Below are positions 36,597-50,847 of a DNA stretch of 64,000 nucleotides, piece by piece. Each line of letters opens with the position of its first letter. The stretch's first letter is position 1. Under the pieces are notes generated by a model. It saw nothing but the letters and a program-made list of their open reading frames with translations. It ran no database searches and was not told the DNA's origin. The DNA comes from Multifurca ochricompacta (taxonomy: Eukaryota > Basidiomycota > Agaricomycetes > Russulales > Russulaceae), in the NCBI GenBank assembly GCA_022496185.1, contig WTXG01000006.1, positions 682,001-746,000 of the forward strand. The letters run 5' to 3'. Both the position numbers and the translations under genes were made by a program.

Positions 36597-38766
36597 CTAC
36601 AATGTAAATTCGAAACGTGGGTGGCGGTCTCCGAGTCGCCTCCGCTCTTGAGGGGAGTCCCACCCACCCTTCCCAGTGCCTTCTCCGTATGTTTGGAGCA
36701 GCCGATGCACCTCCTTGCGCTTCCTTGTGTTGCAGGCTTTGAAGTATAAGATGAGTCCCACGGAGGTCACTGCCATGCCGAGCGAGAATGCCAAGTTAAT
36801 GCAGGTTGCTTTATGGAACCGCGGAGGTCAGTGAAGAGCCAGGTAGACACGATGCCACCGATATTGGTCGCGACAAAAGCGATGGCAACAGCAGTCGCAC
36901 GGCGGTAGTGAGGCTGCACGTTGTTCGCGTTCCACGTTGAGAGGCAGGGCGCGATGGCATAGCTACCTATGATCTGAAGATAGAGTGCGCCATAGTCCGT
37001 GTTCTTGTCTTTCGAGCCTAAGTACATGAGCGACGAATAGTAGTTCAGTGGTGGTAAAAAAAACAGGTAGGGGAGTGAGAAGACGAACCGAGGAAGATGG
37101 CATAACCGGCGGCGGCGAGAAGTGCGCAGAAAGTAGCCATCACACCGCGGTTCTTATATTTATCGCATAAGTAGGCGGAAACGATGCTGAAAACAAAGGA
37201 GCAAGCGTATGGCGGAACCTTATTAAGGGTATGAACGACGTGAGAATTCCCCATAGTAGTTTAATTTAGCCCACCGTCAACAGCTGCGTGCGGTTAGGGG
37301 AATGGCCAAGTGCGCTGACAATAGTGGGTGTGCTATGGCAGATAAGTCAGTCCATAGACGCGTTGAATGGCAGCCAAATGTTAGATACAAGTTGGCGAGA
37401 CCGAAGAGCTATCATAACATTCAATATTTGCACGAGAAAAAGTTGCGCGTAGACTCACCGTTACTCCACTGAAAAAAAGGGGAAGCGCGAGCATAAGAAC
37501 ATGGGGCGCATCCGTAAACGCACTCGCGACCTCACTCCAACGAAAGACCTCGTCATATTTTCCGTCAGTGTCAGCATCTCCGCTCCAATCATCAGCGAGA
37601 TCACGACAATAAGCCTCTCGCTCTTCTTCCGTGAGAAATTTGATGTTTCTGGGTGAGGCTGGGACAAGGAAGCAGGTAACAAGGCCAAAGACAACCGTAA
37701 AGACGCCTTCCTGAGTCACGGTGTCAGAGAAATAGCAGACGAGAGGACGAGAGGACGACAGACCAAGATGAATATCCACTGCCATCCGGCGATGCCGCGT
37801 TTACCATGGAGGTTCTGAATTCCGAAAGCGAGAATACCTGAGAAGGCACCAGCGAGAGAGGTAACGCTAAACATCATGGCAAAGCGCACTTGCATAGCGT
37901 GGCGCTTGTAAAAGGTAGAGAGAAGAAGCACGATGCCAGGGAAAAGACCGCCTAACGAGCAAAGTTCGATGGGGATCGAATAGGAATAGATGCACGGAAC
38001 ATTACCTTCAAGAGCGCCGAGGAAGAAACGGCACACGAGAAGACCATGATAGGAGTGGACGGCTCCTGGACAAACCAATGAGCACCCAGAAAAACGGCGG
38101 CAGCGGAAAAGTGGTTACCCTGACAGGCACAGACCATTCCCCAAAGAACGACCATAATGGGAAGGGTGACATTGGCACCGAGCCGTTTCATGAGTAGATT
38201 CATGGGAAGCTCCATAAGAATGTACGGGACACTTTGGTGATCGGTCAAAAAAAATGACAGAGGGAGGGAGGGGGGTTAGAGAACGTACTAAGTGATGGTC
38301 AAAGCGGTCGAGAATTGGTTGGTAGTCATGTGGAGGCTTTTCGTTAGCCCTGCCACCCGAGCGTTCCCAATGTTTCTTGAAATGAAGATGTTAGGAATCG
38401 GGCACAGTAATGCATTAAAGAAGAGATACGTACGATCTATCCTACGGGTACGGGTAGCGCGACTATTGTTAAGAGGATCTTTAAAAATAAGAGATGGCAA
38501 AGTACTCACTAAGAATGACAAAAGATCTGAAGGAGGTAAGGTCAGATGAATAGGGATAAGGAAAAGAGTGAAAGGGAAAACTCACAAAACATGCCAACGA
38601 TAGGAATGAGGTAGAGATCTGTTTTGAGAGTTGCTCTTCTGAGAACCTTTGGATCTATAGGATGAATGTGCTCGCGGTCATCCCCGCGTAGGCTTGGGAT
38701 TGCATCAGAACCGTCCTCCTTGTTGGGGGTGGGTGAACGCCCGCCCGAGCTGAGCGAGGTAGGCAT
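36597..38766 (-). CDS. MFS transporter, allantoate/nicotinate permease (Dal5/Tna1) family
   Basis: This proton-coupled plasma-membrane anion transporter has twelve segments; the substrate is unknown. The cytosolic N-terminus is MPTSLSSGGRSPTPN, then KTDLYLIPIVGMF and the family motif YLLSFLDRSNIGNAR. That motif is assembled from four exons: 38766-38586, 38510-38526 (17 nt), 38434-38441 (8 nt) and one starting at about 38375. Later blocks are PYILMELPMNLLMKRLG, FFLGALEG, GLFPGIVLLLSTFYKRH, the central loop LTEEEREAYCRDL, and SAYLCDKYKNRG. One base is missing near 36826: an extra C gives TDPPRFHKATCINLAF, restoring the last segments. The start is the ATG at 38766. Family confidence is high; substrate cannot be told. 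Confidence 0.9.
38434..38441 (-). other. Eight-nucleotide microexon of the MFS gene
   Basis: The octamer GATAGATC is flanked by CCCGTAG upstream and GTACGTATC downstream in the gene direction. It supplies Asp-Arg and two bases of Ser, exactly filling DRS in the conserved LSFLDRSNIGNAR block. Skipping it would shift the frame and delete the conserved residues. It sits just after another 17-nt exon. Confidence 0.8.
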
Positions 38767-40544
38767 GGGAAAAGGTTGATGAGGGGATGAGTACACGAAA
38801 CATCTTTCTTGTCACTCTCAACTTTTTAACAAAATCGAATTGAATGCAAATGCAAAAATGATGCAACCAAGTCGACCTGTGGGAATGGGAGCGAGAGTGG
38901 GTGGGAGTGGGAGGGGAGGGGGAGAGAGGGAAGGAGGCCGGTGCCGGTGAAGTGACCTAGATTCCTGGGACCCCTGATACCAGCAACATACATTTCATTC
39001 ATTCTCACATTCTCATCTCACTCTCATCGTCTCCGTTCTCCCCCGTTCCCCGTTCTCCGTTCTGTCGTCTAACGTCTACTATACTGCTACAGGCGCACCA
39101 TAATGTCACGGACGTTAGCTAACGTAGTTAATTCACTCACCTTGTCTAGCTCGTGGCCACCCACATTTACGTACGCCACAAAGCTGCCCGCACCCCAACC
39201 CTCGACTTTAAAAAACTAGTTCTATTTGGGAGGTCAGGTCAGGAACAAGGACCCCCCTGCAATTCATTTTTAGTGTTGAACAGCGTGGCAATCATCTCGC
39301 GAAACCATCTGACTGCCTTTTTTATGACCACCATTTGATAGTTCCGGCCACCTGAACACACTCAATTCCACTTCGATGATCATGCCCCATCATCCTTTGA
39401 GGTCCAGTGCCATTCGGGGTCATCTCGTTGACTAAACTTCCAACGTTCCAACGGAACCATGATTCCCGCCCACCACCATTGCGATTTTGAGTTTCTCTTT
39501 TTCTCTTTTTCAACGCGGTCGGCTTTATCTCTATCTATCAATTCTCACCCCTTCGTCTATCGCGTATGATAGTCGCATGTGACTCTGCTAGACACTTCCT
39601 CTGGCACATGTGCCTCTAGGTCTGCGATGGAGAATCAGGGCTCGATGCGTAAGATTGGTGTTGCTGCCAAGGTCTTCACCACTTACACAGAATACCCACC
39701 ACATGAAAATTTACAAACTCCACTCCTTTCCTATAGCGTCGACCATCCTTCCAGAGTTAATCTGAACAGAACCGGTCAATCCCCCCAGAGGCGAATTGAG
39801 TATGCTCAGCAATACAATCGACTAACATATGATGCTCTGGTGCTAGACACCAATTCCATTTGCTGCTGAGCTGAGTTCCTCGCTGCCTCGTCAGCCGCGT
39901 GGGCAAAACAAACCAGCGAGCCGAAGAAAACAACTTCCGTCACAATGTTCCGAAGCCACTTGGGGTATTGCCCATGCATAGCAGTGTAGTAGTGATGCAC
40001 CACCCGAAGTCTAACTGACTTTATTGCACATCTGCCATGTATAGAATCCCTAACTCTTGACCCGCAATGGGCAGCATTCATCAGTTCTCCTCGAAAACCC
40101 TTGTGTGTTCTTAGTCTTGTCTCAGCTGCTCTCTAATTAAAGCTTATTTCCCGTCGTCGCCGTGCTAGGCTAATTCTCTCTTTTTCTCTATTAAGCCTTC
40201 ACACTCTTATCTTTAGGGTCTCCTTCCCTTTAGGACGACACTATTACTCTCCCAGCAGAAACAACTACAGGATTTGATGAGATTCACCGCACTGGATCTG
40301 CGAAGAGTATTCTAACTTGGAGATTCAACTTTTTCTTTTAGTTGTACAGAATTAATATTATGGAATTGCTGGTGCTGCAATGGGTCATCGTCAGGCGCAC
40401 ACATGACAACCAATGGGGATGTCATTCGAGTTGTAATGAGTCACCCACTTTGCAGTACAAGGGCACTAGTCGATACATATAAGGCGTCCTCCTTACCCTG
40501 TTCTTCACTACCCAGAACACTACACCGACCAGCCAACGGCGGAT
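38767..40544. other. Intergenic, no gene seen
   Basis: This lies between the MFS start and the DUG1 stop, both on the minus strand. The G-rich tract at 38880-38930 (complement pyrimidine-rich) is a likely MFS promoter element. The open frames at 39579-39869 and 39806-40081 overlap each other on opposite strands and match nothing. Confidence 0.5.
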
Positions 40545-42396
40545 TCATGCTTTCGTTCCCGCGGCCACTTCATAAAGATAGCTTCCAAGAAGCTTGGTCT
40601 GCAAGGCAAAGCGTCAAGCCATACATTTTCTCACAAGACTGGTAGAGAAAACACTACGCACCCCCTGAATAAAGTTTGAGATATCCAGTTTTTCATTCGT
40701 CGAGCTGCGTAGAATGAGTCATGAGTGGCGAGGTGTCGTAGGAGGAAAAATAAAAGTGTACTGCGCGCCGTCGTCACCACGGCCCATGGGAAGCAAAAGC
40801 ACGTTCACGCCGAGAGCCTCTGCAAAAGTGAGCGTCACGGGGATTGAACCACCCTCGCGCGTGTAGTCCGGGGCTTGCTTGTATACGGCCTGGTTAGATT
40901 ATAAAAAAGACAATACAATGGCGGATTTGAGATGGAACTGTCCGCTACCTCTGTGGCGCGATGCGCAGCCTCGTAACTCCAGTGTTTATAGTCTTCTACC
41001 CAGGGCTTTCCTCCGTGCAGACTTTCTACGCTGATCGTGTTCTTACTCCCAAGTTTCGCAAACTCATCGTGCAAATATTTGATCACGAGCGGGTGGACAT
41101 TATCCGGTGTCTGAGGAGGAACGAGCCGGATGCTGAATTTTCCCGCGACCTTGGCTGGAATGACGGTCTTGCCCCCCGCACCGTAGAATGCGCCTTCGAT
41201 ACCGTGAAGAGAGAGTGAAGGCAGACGCATACGACCCATCAACACAGACGCTTTATCTTCCGAAAGTGCGACTTTTGCTCCTGCGGACAGTTCCACGTCT
41301 TCGACTTCATAGTCAAGGTTCTTATAGAGCTGCCTGTAGCATGACAAGGGGAGGAGTCGGTAGCACGAGCAGATGTGCGAAAATGAGAGCATGCCTTTCT
41401 TCCTCGCTTGGAGGAGGTACCATCTCGTCAACGCCGGGGATGAGGATGTTACCTTTCGTATCGACAAGCCTGCTCATGAGAGCGACGAGGTCGGTCATGG
41501 GCTCATGCACTGTGCGGCCGAAGACGCCTGAATGAAGATCTCTAGCCGGACCAGATACGATGACCTTATAATACGAGATACCACGAAGTCCGTAGGTCAA
41601 CACAGGGGTCCTCGTGTTAAGCCAATAGTTGTCTGACTGGAGATGTCTGATAAAAAGAAGGTAGGAGAAGTGCTGGAGGGGATGCTTACAATGCAAACCG
41701 CATCGACACCATCAAACCAGGAGTCCTTACCCTTCTTAACCTCTGCAAGAATAAACTCATCAAGGCCCTCAGAGCCGGACTCTTCCATGCCCTCGAAACA
41801 GAAGCGAAGGTTCACGGGAAGGGGCTTCTTGAGGGTATGGTGGGCTTCGAGTATATTAATCCAGCCAAAGATGGGACCTTTGTCATCGGATGAGCCACGA
41901 CCGTACAGACGACCAGTCTTATCGTCTCTGGTCAATTTAAAAGGCGGGAAGTCCCAGCCGTCAGAAAGTTGCGCCTAGAGACAAGAGGTAGAAGTTGAAG
42001 CGATCAGAGATAAGAATGAATGAATGACGCACCGGTTGAACGTCGAAGTGGCCGTAAATGAGAATTGTCTTTTTAGATTTGACGTCACCGATCCTGCCCA
42101 GGATAGCTGGGGGGAGCTTCAACTTTTGACCCTCCATTACATGAGTGCCAAGATCAACGGCTTTGGTCTCAACGCCATAATTCTTCAACTGCGATTCCAG
42201 AAAGGATGCCATGCGAAAGACATCGTCACGGTGGACTGGATCGCCTGATACACTTACCAGCAAACACGCTATAAGAGCCAGACCGAGTTATTAACGAATA
42301 TCAACTATACCTAGGGATTTCTACGGCTTGAGCCAGGCGCTGAATGAAGCTATCCTTGTTAGCGTCAACAAAATTGAGAAAATCCAGAGTTGCCAT
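40545..42396 (-). CDS. Cys-Gly metallodipeptidase, M20 family (DUG1-type)
   Basis: This cytosolic di-zinc dipeptidase splits Cys-Gly in glutathione degradation. Motifs in order are [14 protein letters not shown], the first zinc histidine in [18 protein letters not shown] (zinc Asp), the catalytic glutamates in [22 protein letters not shown] and GGSIPVT. The carboxy end is [19 protein letters not shown], then [17 protein letters not shown]. The last two exons are small: 40704-40662, which carries the zinc-binding HSTNEK, and 40598-40545. Both are easy to miss because the frame before them stays open to a false stop near 40727. Exon 1 is 42396-42311 with a 58-nt intron. No frameshift was found. 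All catalytic residues I expect are present. Confidence 0.94.
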
Positions 42397-42452
42397 GTGG
42401 GGGGATGGATGGATAATGGGGATATACAGATAGTATGTATGATACGATATAC

Positions 42453-42491
42453 GATATGATATGATATGATATGATATGATATGATATGATA
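42453..42491. repeat. ATATG pentanucleotide repeat
   Basis: There are about eight head-to-tail ATATG units, preceded by diverged copies from 42430. It lies in the 119-bp gap between the DUG1 start codon and the stop of the upstream HtrL/YibB-like gene, so it occupies most of the possible DUG1 core promoter. Confidence 0.85.
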
Positions 42492-42515
42492 CTACCATAG
42501 TCACGTGATAATCCA

Positions 42516-43795
42516 TCATGCATGTTCACGTTCAAGGCCAAGGTAACGAAGGTCGAGGTCGGGGATGTGATTTTGAGTAAACTTTCCAGATAATAAAGAT
42601 TCGAGTGAGATGAGTTTGGTCAATCGACACCTCGCCTTCACTTTCTTGTTATTGTCGCTTGACTCGAGCCATTCGTCAATTTTGTCTTCTCTTTCTTTCT
42701 TCCCGGATAGCCACCATTGATAATACCACCATGTACTCCCACATTCCCCGAGTGGCGTACTTGCGTCCGATGGCACTCCCTTCCCTGCTGCTGCTTGTCG
42801 GTCATATAACCAAACTCCAAAGAAGTGCTCGGGGTATAAAACTAGGAGGCTGTTAATCACGTTCTGGTCCTTACCCACGAACTTGTCCTCTCTCAACCAC
42901 ATGTCGTGGTATGCAAAGAACACCTCACGATATCGTGAAACCGCTTCTGGGTGACCTCCGAAGAAAGAGCCTGTGCCAACAATGTCAACATTTGTTTATC
43001 TACGAATTCAGGAAACTCGCACCTTCACTAAAGCTGTCTCTCGCATCTAACGGCCCATGCTCTTCTCGCCAAGTCCTGAACTCACGCGCGGGTGGATTCC
43101 AAATAGGAATGAAATTATGTCCTCTCTGCCGATCCAGTTTCCAGGCTAGCCTCAGCAAACACGTCCGCAACCCGCCCTGCATCTGGCCATGCGCGATACG
43201 GTCTCGCCTCCCGTAAGCTCCCCGCATCATTCCAAAACCCGTAATCATACGCCTGTTTCAACCGTGCACCACCATTCCGCAGACCCTCATCTAGAAAGAA
43301 TGCCTTGGCGTTCCATACTGCGTACAGTTCCGGTCCGTGAAGCTCCTTCTCCGGGTCCAACGCGTGTATTTCTTCGTACTGCTTCTCTAATCCGCGTAAG
43401 GGTGGTACATCGAACGGTGTGCTGAATGAAGTATTGAGGGTCAGCGGTAACTGGCCCCGTAGTCGTTTGATGAGCGGTGCAATGTGAGGCGGGCAGAAAA
43501 AGTACACATCCGTGGTGACTTCCTGCAAGAAGCCGCTCAACCACACCTCATAATCCGACATGGGGTGTTTCGACTTGGACAACGGGAAGAAGGCCGAAAC
43601 AAGAAGGACCCTTGGTAATTCCTTGTGATCTTCGGAGATAATTGGAAGGGCATTTCGTATTGGTTGAAAGGAGTGGACATCCAAGCGGAGGAGGGTAGTA
43701 GTTACGAGGAGGCTCACCGCCACGAATGACAGGAGTAATGCTCGACGGGCTGAGCACAAAAGGAACCCCTTCTTTAGAATTGAAACCCCAACCAT
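42516..43795 (-). CDS. HtrL/YibB-like type II membrane protein (putative glycosyltransferase)
   Basis: This is a predicted Golgi-type or secretory-pathway protein. A short cytosolic start (MVGVSILKKGFLLCSARR) is followed by one hydrophobic anchor (ALLLSFVAVSLLVTTTLL) and a luminal domain. The HtrL/YibB-type features are VLLVSAFFPL, YEVWLSGFL, PELYAVWNAKAFFLDEGL, and YGFWNDAGSLREARPYRAWP, which resembles a metal-binding WxDAG. These are followed by SFFGGHPEAVSRY, VGKDQNVINSLL and CGSTWWYYQWW. The frame changes near 43135: SAERT then GHNFIPIWNPP. Here one extra base or a 35-nt intron would be needed, unlike the single-base losses elsewhere. A normal intron joins SFSEG to SFFGG near 42970-43030. 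Enzymatic activity is unproven. Confidence 0.75.
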
Positions 43796-43985
43796 GTAGG
43801 TAGTAGATAGTAGAGGTTTGCTATCAACAACAAGACAGACAGTGACAGTGACAGTGGCAGAGACAGAGAGGAAGAGGGCTAGGCAAAAGTTGTTAAGTTG
43901 TTGAATATTATAATTTAAATTTCATTTTCCGATGACCCCGAAAGGACAGCATCTATTCCGTTACGATTGTACACTTCATCTCATC

Positions 43986-46097
43986 TCATCTCTTCGCTTT
44001 GATAAGTCCCGCCATGATATCGAAGCTATTTCCATCCGGTTGCAAATCGATGTACTCGTCCTCCGCACCGTGCCGCCAACCCTTACTCCATCCTGTTCGC
44101 TCAGGTATGGTGCGCAGTAACCCATGATCATGAGTTATCCCAACGATCCGGACAGGACGAGGTGGATCGATCGTCATCACCGTCACCAGTTGGTCCCTTT
44201 GTGAAGGACGAAGAAACCCTATCACCACTTGACATGGCGCATGGACGTAAGTAGGGACTCACGAATGCATCCATGCGTCCAGATAAGCATCTTCAAAGGG
44301 CGCCCAACCGCCTCTTCCGTGGACAAAGGTGTTCCAAAGTTGTTCAAATTTGGTAAGGACCAGTGCTAGAACTGTCTCCGCGTCGAGCGATTGACCCGGC
44401 GAAGATAGCAGGGACAGCGAGGTCACAGGCGCGGGGGTGCACACGTTTATGCCACACCCTTTCAGTTCCAGCCGAACGTAAGCCCAGGAAAAAGTGACCG
44501 CCCGCATGAGGAAGTGGGAGGGGGAGGGGGAGAGAGAGATGAGCACGCACCGACAACGATGTCCACATTTCCGCCCGAAAAACTTGTGTTGACAAGAATG
44601 CCGCCCACCTTTTTCGTTTCGCCACCGGGCAACTCAACATAAATGTCGTTGGGCCATTTGAGCTTAACACGTGCACCATGATCATCGCCTAACACTCGCT
44701 TGTCGCGGCATGCGTGAATGACGGCAAGACCGGCTAGGTACTGTACAAAGACTAGGCGGGGTGCTGGGAAGGTGCCAAGTGGTGCGCGGATGAGGGCGGA
44801 GAACTGAAGGCATCCTTCTGGTGAGAGCCAAATGTTGGAACCGCGCCTCTCCCTGCAAGCTGGAATGAGGCGACTGAGACGATCGGGGCAGGGAGGGATG
44901 TCAGGAAACGTGTGTTCCTGGATCACGGTAATACTGTGCTGAGTGTTCGTGCAACGACGGGGCTAGGGAAGTAAAAGCGAGCCTACCTCTCTAGCATCGT
45001 CTGTGTGCTCGTTACTGCCTCACCATAAAGCAGAGCCTCACCTAGACCCCAGCTGTTGGGTGCGCTCGCCTGATCTCCTCGGGCCTCCTCGAGTGCGGCG
45101 AAGTATTTCTCGACGTCAAACCTTGGGGTGAGTTCCCTTGAAGGCAAGACACCAGGAGGTAGAATAAGGACGAGCCGTGGAATGTCATTCGTCGCATGAT
45201 GGGGTGCATCAGTGGATTCACGCGCTTCCGCAACCAGGCGTGCGCCAAGTTCGGGGGTAACAATGTGGAAATGAAAAGTGTCGGCTATGTCTTTAATTAT
45301 CCCCGTCTTGCCCGATGACTCTGCGGGGGGAGGCCAAGCCTTAGCAAGATTGTCTCCGTGACATGTCTCTTCCCGCGCTGGTGAACTAGAAACTGAGGAA
45401 GGGGATACGTAGGAATGATAGGCAGCGGGTTGAGAGGTTCATTTGAGGTCTCCTCTGGTAGCGTGAGACCAAGCGATGTCAATGCGTATCGAAGGAAAGC
45501 ACGCATATTCGGTACTTCCTCGATGTCATCGGGCGAGATACCCCAGAAAGCTGCGCATCCAGACCCTACTGGAACCTGAACACCGGCCGTAGTCCCGATA
45601 GGCTCGTCCCAGTGTCCCCGAATAACCTCACGAGCCGCACACGCCACCTCAAATGAAACAGCAGCTGGCCGAAGACCAGAGAGTAACGCACCCGTCGGTA
45701 GCTGTAGGCGTATAGACGAGGGCAGAAGCACGTCCCGAGGCGTCTCGGGCACAATAGCGGTACCTGACCTTGGATCCCAAAGATGAAGGAGATCTCTTGT
45801 CGGACGGTGGAGAAGAAGAGAGGCACCTAAACCAAGACCTAACATACGCCCTCCTATGGAAATGTACTCCTGGATGATTTCATTGACTGGCTTGGAGAGT
45901 GACAGAAGTACGGGAGAGGTGCCAAGAGAAGGAAGAATGAGGAGTGCGCAGGAGGCAGTCCAAGGCTGGGTAGCGAGTGATCCAAGAGTGATGAATTGAA
46001 CGGTATAAAAAGGAGACAGAACGGAATGTAGGACATTAAATATCCCAGTCCCCGAGGCAGACGTTATTGGAGACTTGTGGACAATAAGAACGTTCAT
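43986..46097 (-). CDS. Biotin-protein ligase
   Basis: This enzyme makes biotinyl-AMP and biotinylates acetyl-CoA and pyruvate carboxylases. The N-terminal half (46097-45300, MNVLIVHKSPITSASG) is the glutamine-amidotransferase-like domain of fungal BPL, with GLGLGASLLL. The catalytic half has LLYGEAVTSTQTML, the biotin loop as ERRGSNIWLSPEGCLQFS, KLKWPNDIYVELPGG, KVGGILVNTSF, and CGINVCTPAP. It ends in a small C-terminal domain to the stop at 43986. One base is missing in the run of six C (minus strand) at 45325-45330. Seven C give LPPAESSGKTG and rejoin the frame to GIIKDIADTFHFH. Without it the protein would stop after the regulatory half. Confidence 0.92.
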
Positions 46098-46157
46098 CGT
46101 TCGCGTTCAACGCAATTATCAATCATCAAAACAAAAAAACTAGTCAAAATTACATTT

Positions 46158-46238
46158 ACCGCTGACGGGGGTCGAACCCGCAACCCCCACCTCTGACATT
46201 TATAGGAAGGTGATGCGCTACCATTGCGCCACAACGGC
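46158..46238 (-). tRNA. tRNA-Arg(CCU) with a 10-nt intron
   Basis: Read on the minus strand, the acceptor 5' strand GCCGTTG pairs with CAGCGGT. The D arm is GCGC AATGGTA GCGC. The anticodon stem TCACC/GGTGG encloses TT-CCT-A, a 10-nt insert, and A. The T arm is GCGGG TTCGACC CCCGT. The anticodon CCU reads AGG. The insert sits directly 3' of position 37, the canonical tRNA intron site. The discriminator base is A (complement of 46157). No CCA is encoded, as expected for a nuclear gene. It lies about 60 bp upstream of the biotin ligase start codon, on the same strand. Confidence 0.92.
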
Positions 46239-46395
46239 ATAAAAATTACCGTCATTTGTAAATTGATATAGTTACACAACACCTCCAGGGAAGGGGGGAG
46301 GGGCATGGCATAACACAGCGTAAGCGTAACAAAGTCCTGGCATCACGCCCCTACTCTCCGATCACTCAAAGGAGGTAAATGTGTAAACAATTTAC

Positions 46396-47892
<1,497 letters not shown>

Positions 47893-48274
47893 GGATCGCA
47901 CCTGATCAAGTTTGGAAGTGTGAGAGGTGGAAAGGAAGGGTTGAATTGGCGGTGGGGATGCGGCAAGGGTTTTTAAAGGGGGGGATTGGAGCTGACGGCT
48001 CAAGTGTCAAGTTGAAGCTCTCAAGGTATTGGCGCTAATTAACTCATCGTTGTGTGAACACATCACTTCTTATCTTGGTTGCGCCTTTGCGAAACCCAAG
48101 CTCTATCTTGTTATTTCTATTGTTTCTAATTGAAGTTCGATAGTCTTTTTCTTTTCCTTTTCTTTTTCAAAGGTAATCACGAGCGCTCCGCTATAGGAAG
48201 CTTCGATCGACCAGAACGAACTAAGTGACCTGACCAATTAAATACCCCTCAAAGATCTGGTACAGTATTTCATT

Positions 48275-49848
<1,574 letters not shown>

Positions 49849-50066
49849 GAGAGAGGATATAGATGGAGAAGTAAAGTGAAACGGGAAAAACCTGAAATAT
49901 TAAATATTGTGCTGATATTAGGGAAAACGAGATGGGCCCTTATTTGAAGGGAATGACCGGTTTAAACCGAGCGCCGAGATCAATCATTCCAAGATATTTT
50001 ACACGACACGAAGATTTCAGTAGTTTTCAAAAGTAACGGCGCTTGTTAATGAGTCGCGGTACCAAT

Positions 50067-50140
50067 GGCGCTGGCACTGGCATTGTCACTGACACTGTCA
50101 CTGACACTGACGCTGACATTGACACTGACGCTGGCACGGC
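50067..50140. repeat. CTGACA/CTGGCA hexanucleotide repeat
   Basis: About twelve imperfect six-base units (CTGGCA, CTGACA, CTGACG) stand about 220 bp upstream of the GDP-L-fucose synthase start. The repeat would encode Leu-Thr or Ala-Leu runs, but no gene uses it. Confidence 0.8.
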
Positions 50141-50460
50141 ATTTGGCAAGTAAACATATTAGCACACTTGGGACATCCTCTCGTCTCATCTCATCTCATC
50201 TTGCAACTCACAGAAATTGGTTACATGGGTTTTTGTTTTTTTTCCCCGGAACTTACTCTCGAGGCTGTAAAATCTCCTCCACAAATTATGATTAATGATA
50301 GTGGCGTGACGGCATCATGGGTAGTTGTGAACCGATCTACACAATTTTTTGATCAGTACTTTCGATGTTTCAATGGCGTAATTACTGGGTCTGTCTGATC
50401 TAATCATACATAACTTAGTGTCGATCCAATAACTGACACCTTCACTTTCAACACTCGACA

Positions 50461-50847
50461 ATGCGTCGAATCGGTAGTTTAGCATCGATGATATTTTCCA
50501 TTTTATTTATAATACTTGTCTCCTACAATTATATACAAGCTAAAGATGGTGGACGAACGCGGAGCGCCCGCCCTTATTATAGTGGACAGTGGACAGCATT
50601 CCCCACCACAGGCAAATCAGATTCAGAGGACGACGATCAGTATTGTAACGGTGATGGCCAGTCATTTCATTTCTCTATCTCCTCCTACTATCTCTTCTCT
50701 TCCTCGGTTCCATCGGTTGCGTTCAGAGTCCCATCAGCTCACCAGAATTTCCGGCGCGCCATTGCTTTCAATGCTTCTTGCGAGCATAAATATCGCCTTT
50801 TTGCATATCAGCTGACATTCGAGGGTCGAATACCGATTAATATATAG
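50461..50847 (+). CDS. Possible small gene with N-terminal membrane anchor (unverified)
   Basis: A frame of 128 codons starts MRRIGSLASM, and a strong hydrophobic segment (IFSILFIILVSYNYI) follows at once, as in signal anchors of secretory-pathway enzymes. The rest is polar and matches nothing I know; the first 60 codons look more protein-like than the remainder. It could be the first exon of a larger or decayed gene, or chance. A leader-like TTCAACACTCGACA precedes the ATG. Confidence 0.25.
   Translation: MRRIGSLASMIFSILFIILVSYNYIQAKDGGRTRSARPYYSGQWTAFPTTGKSDSEDDDQYCNGDGQSFHFSISSYYLFSSSVPSVAFRVPSAHQNFRRAIAFNASCEHKYRLFAYQLTFEGRIPINI

Noticed and set aside
42430..42491. CRISPR-like array from regular ATATG spacing
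   Set aside because: It is a plain head-to-tail microsatellite with no spacers, in a fungal genome.
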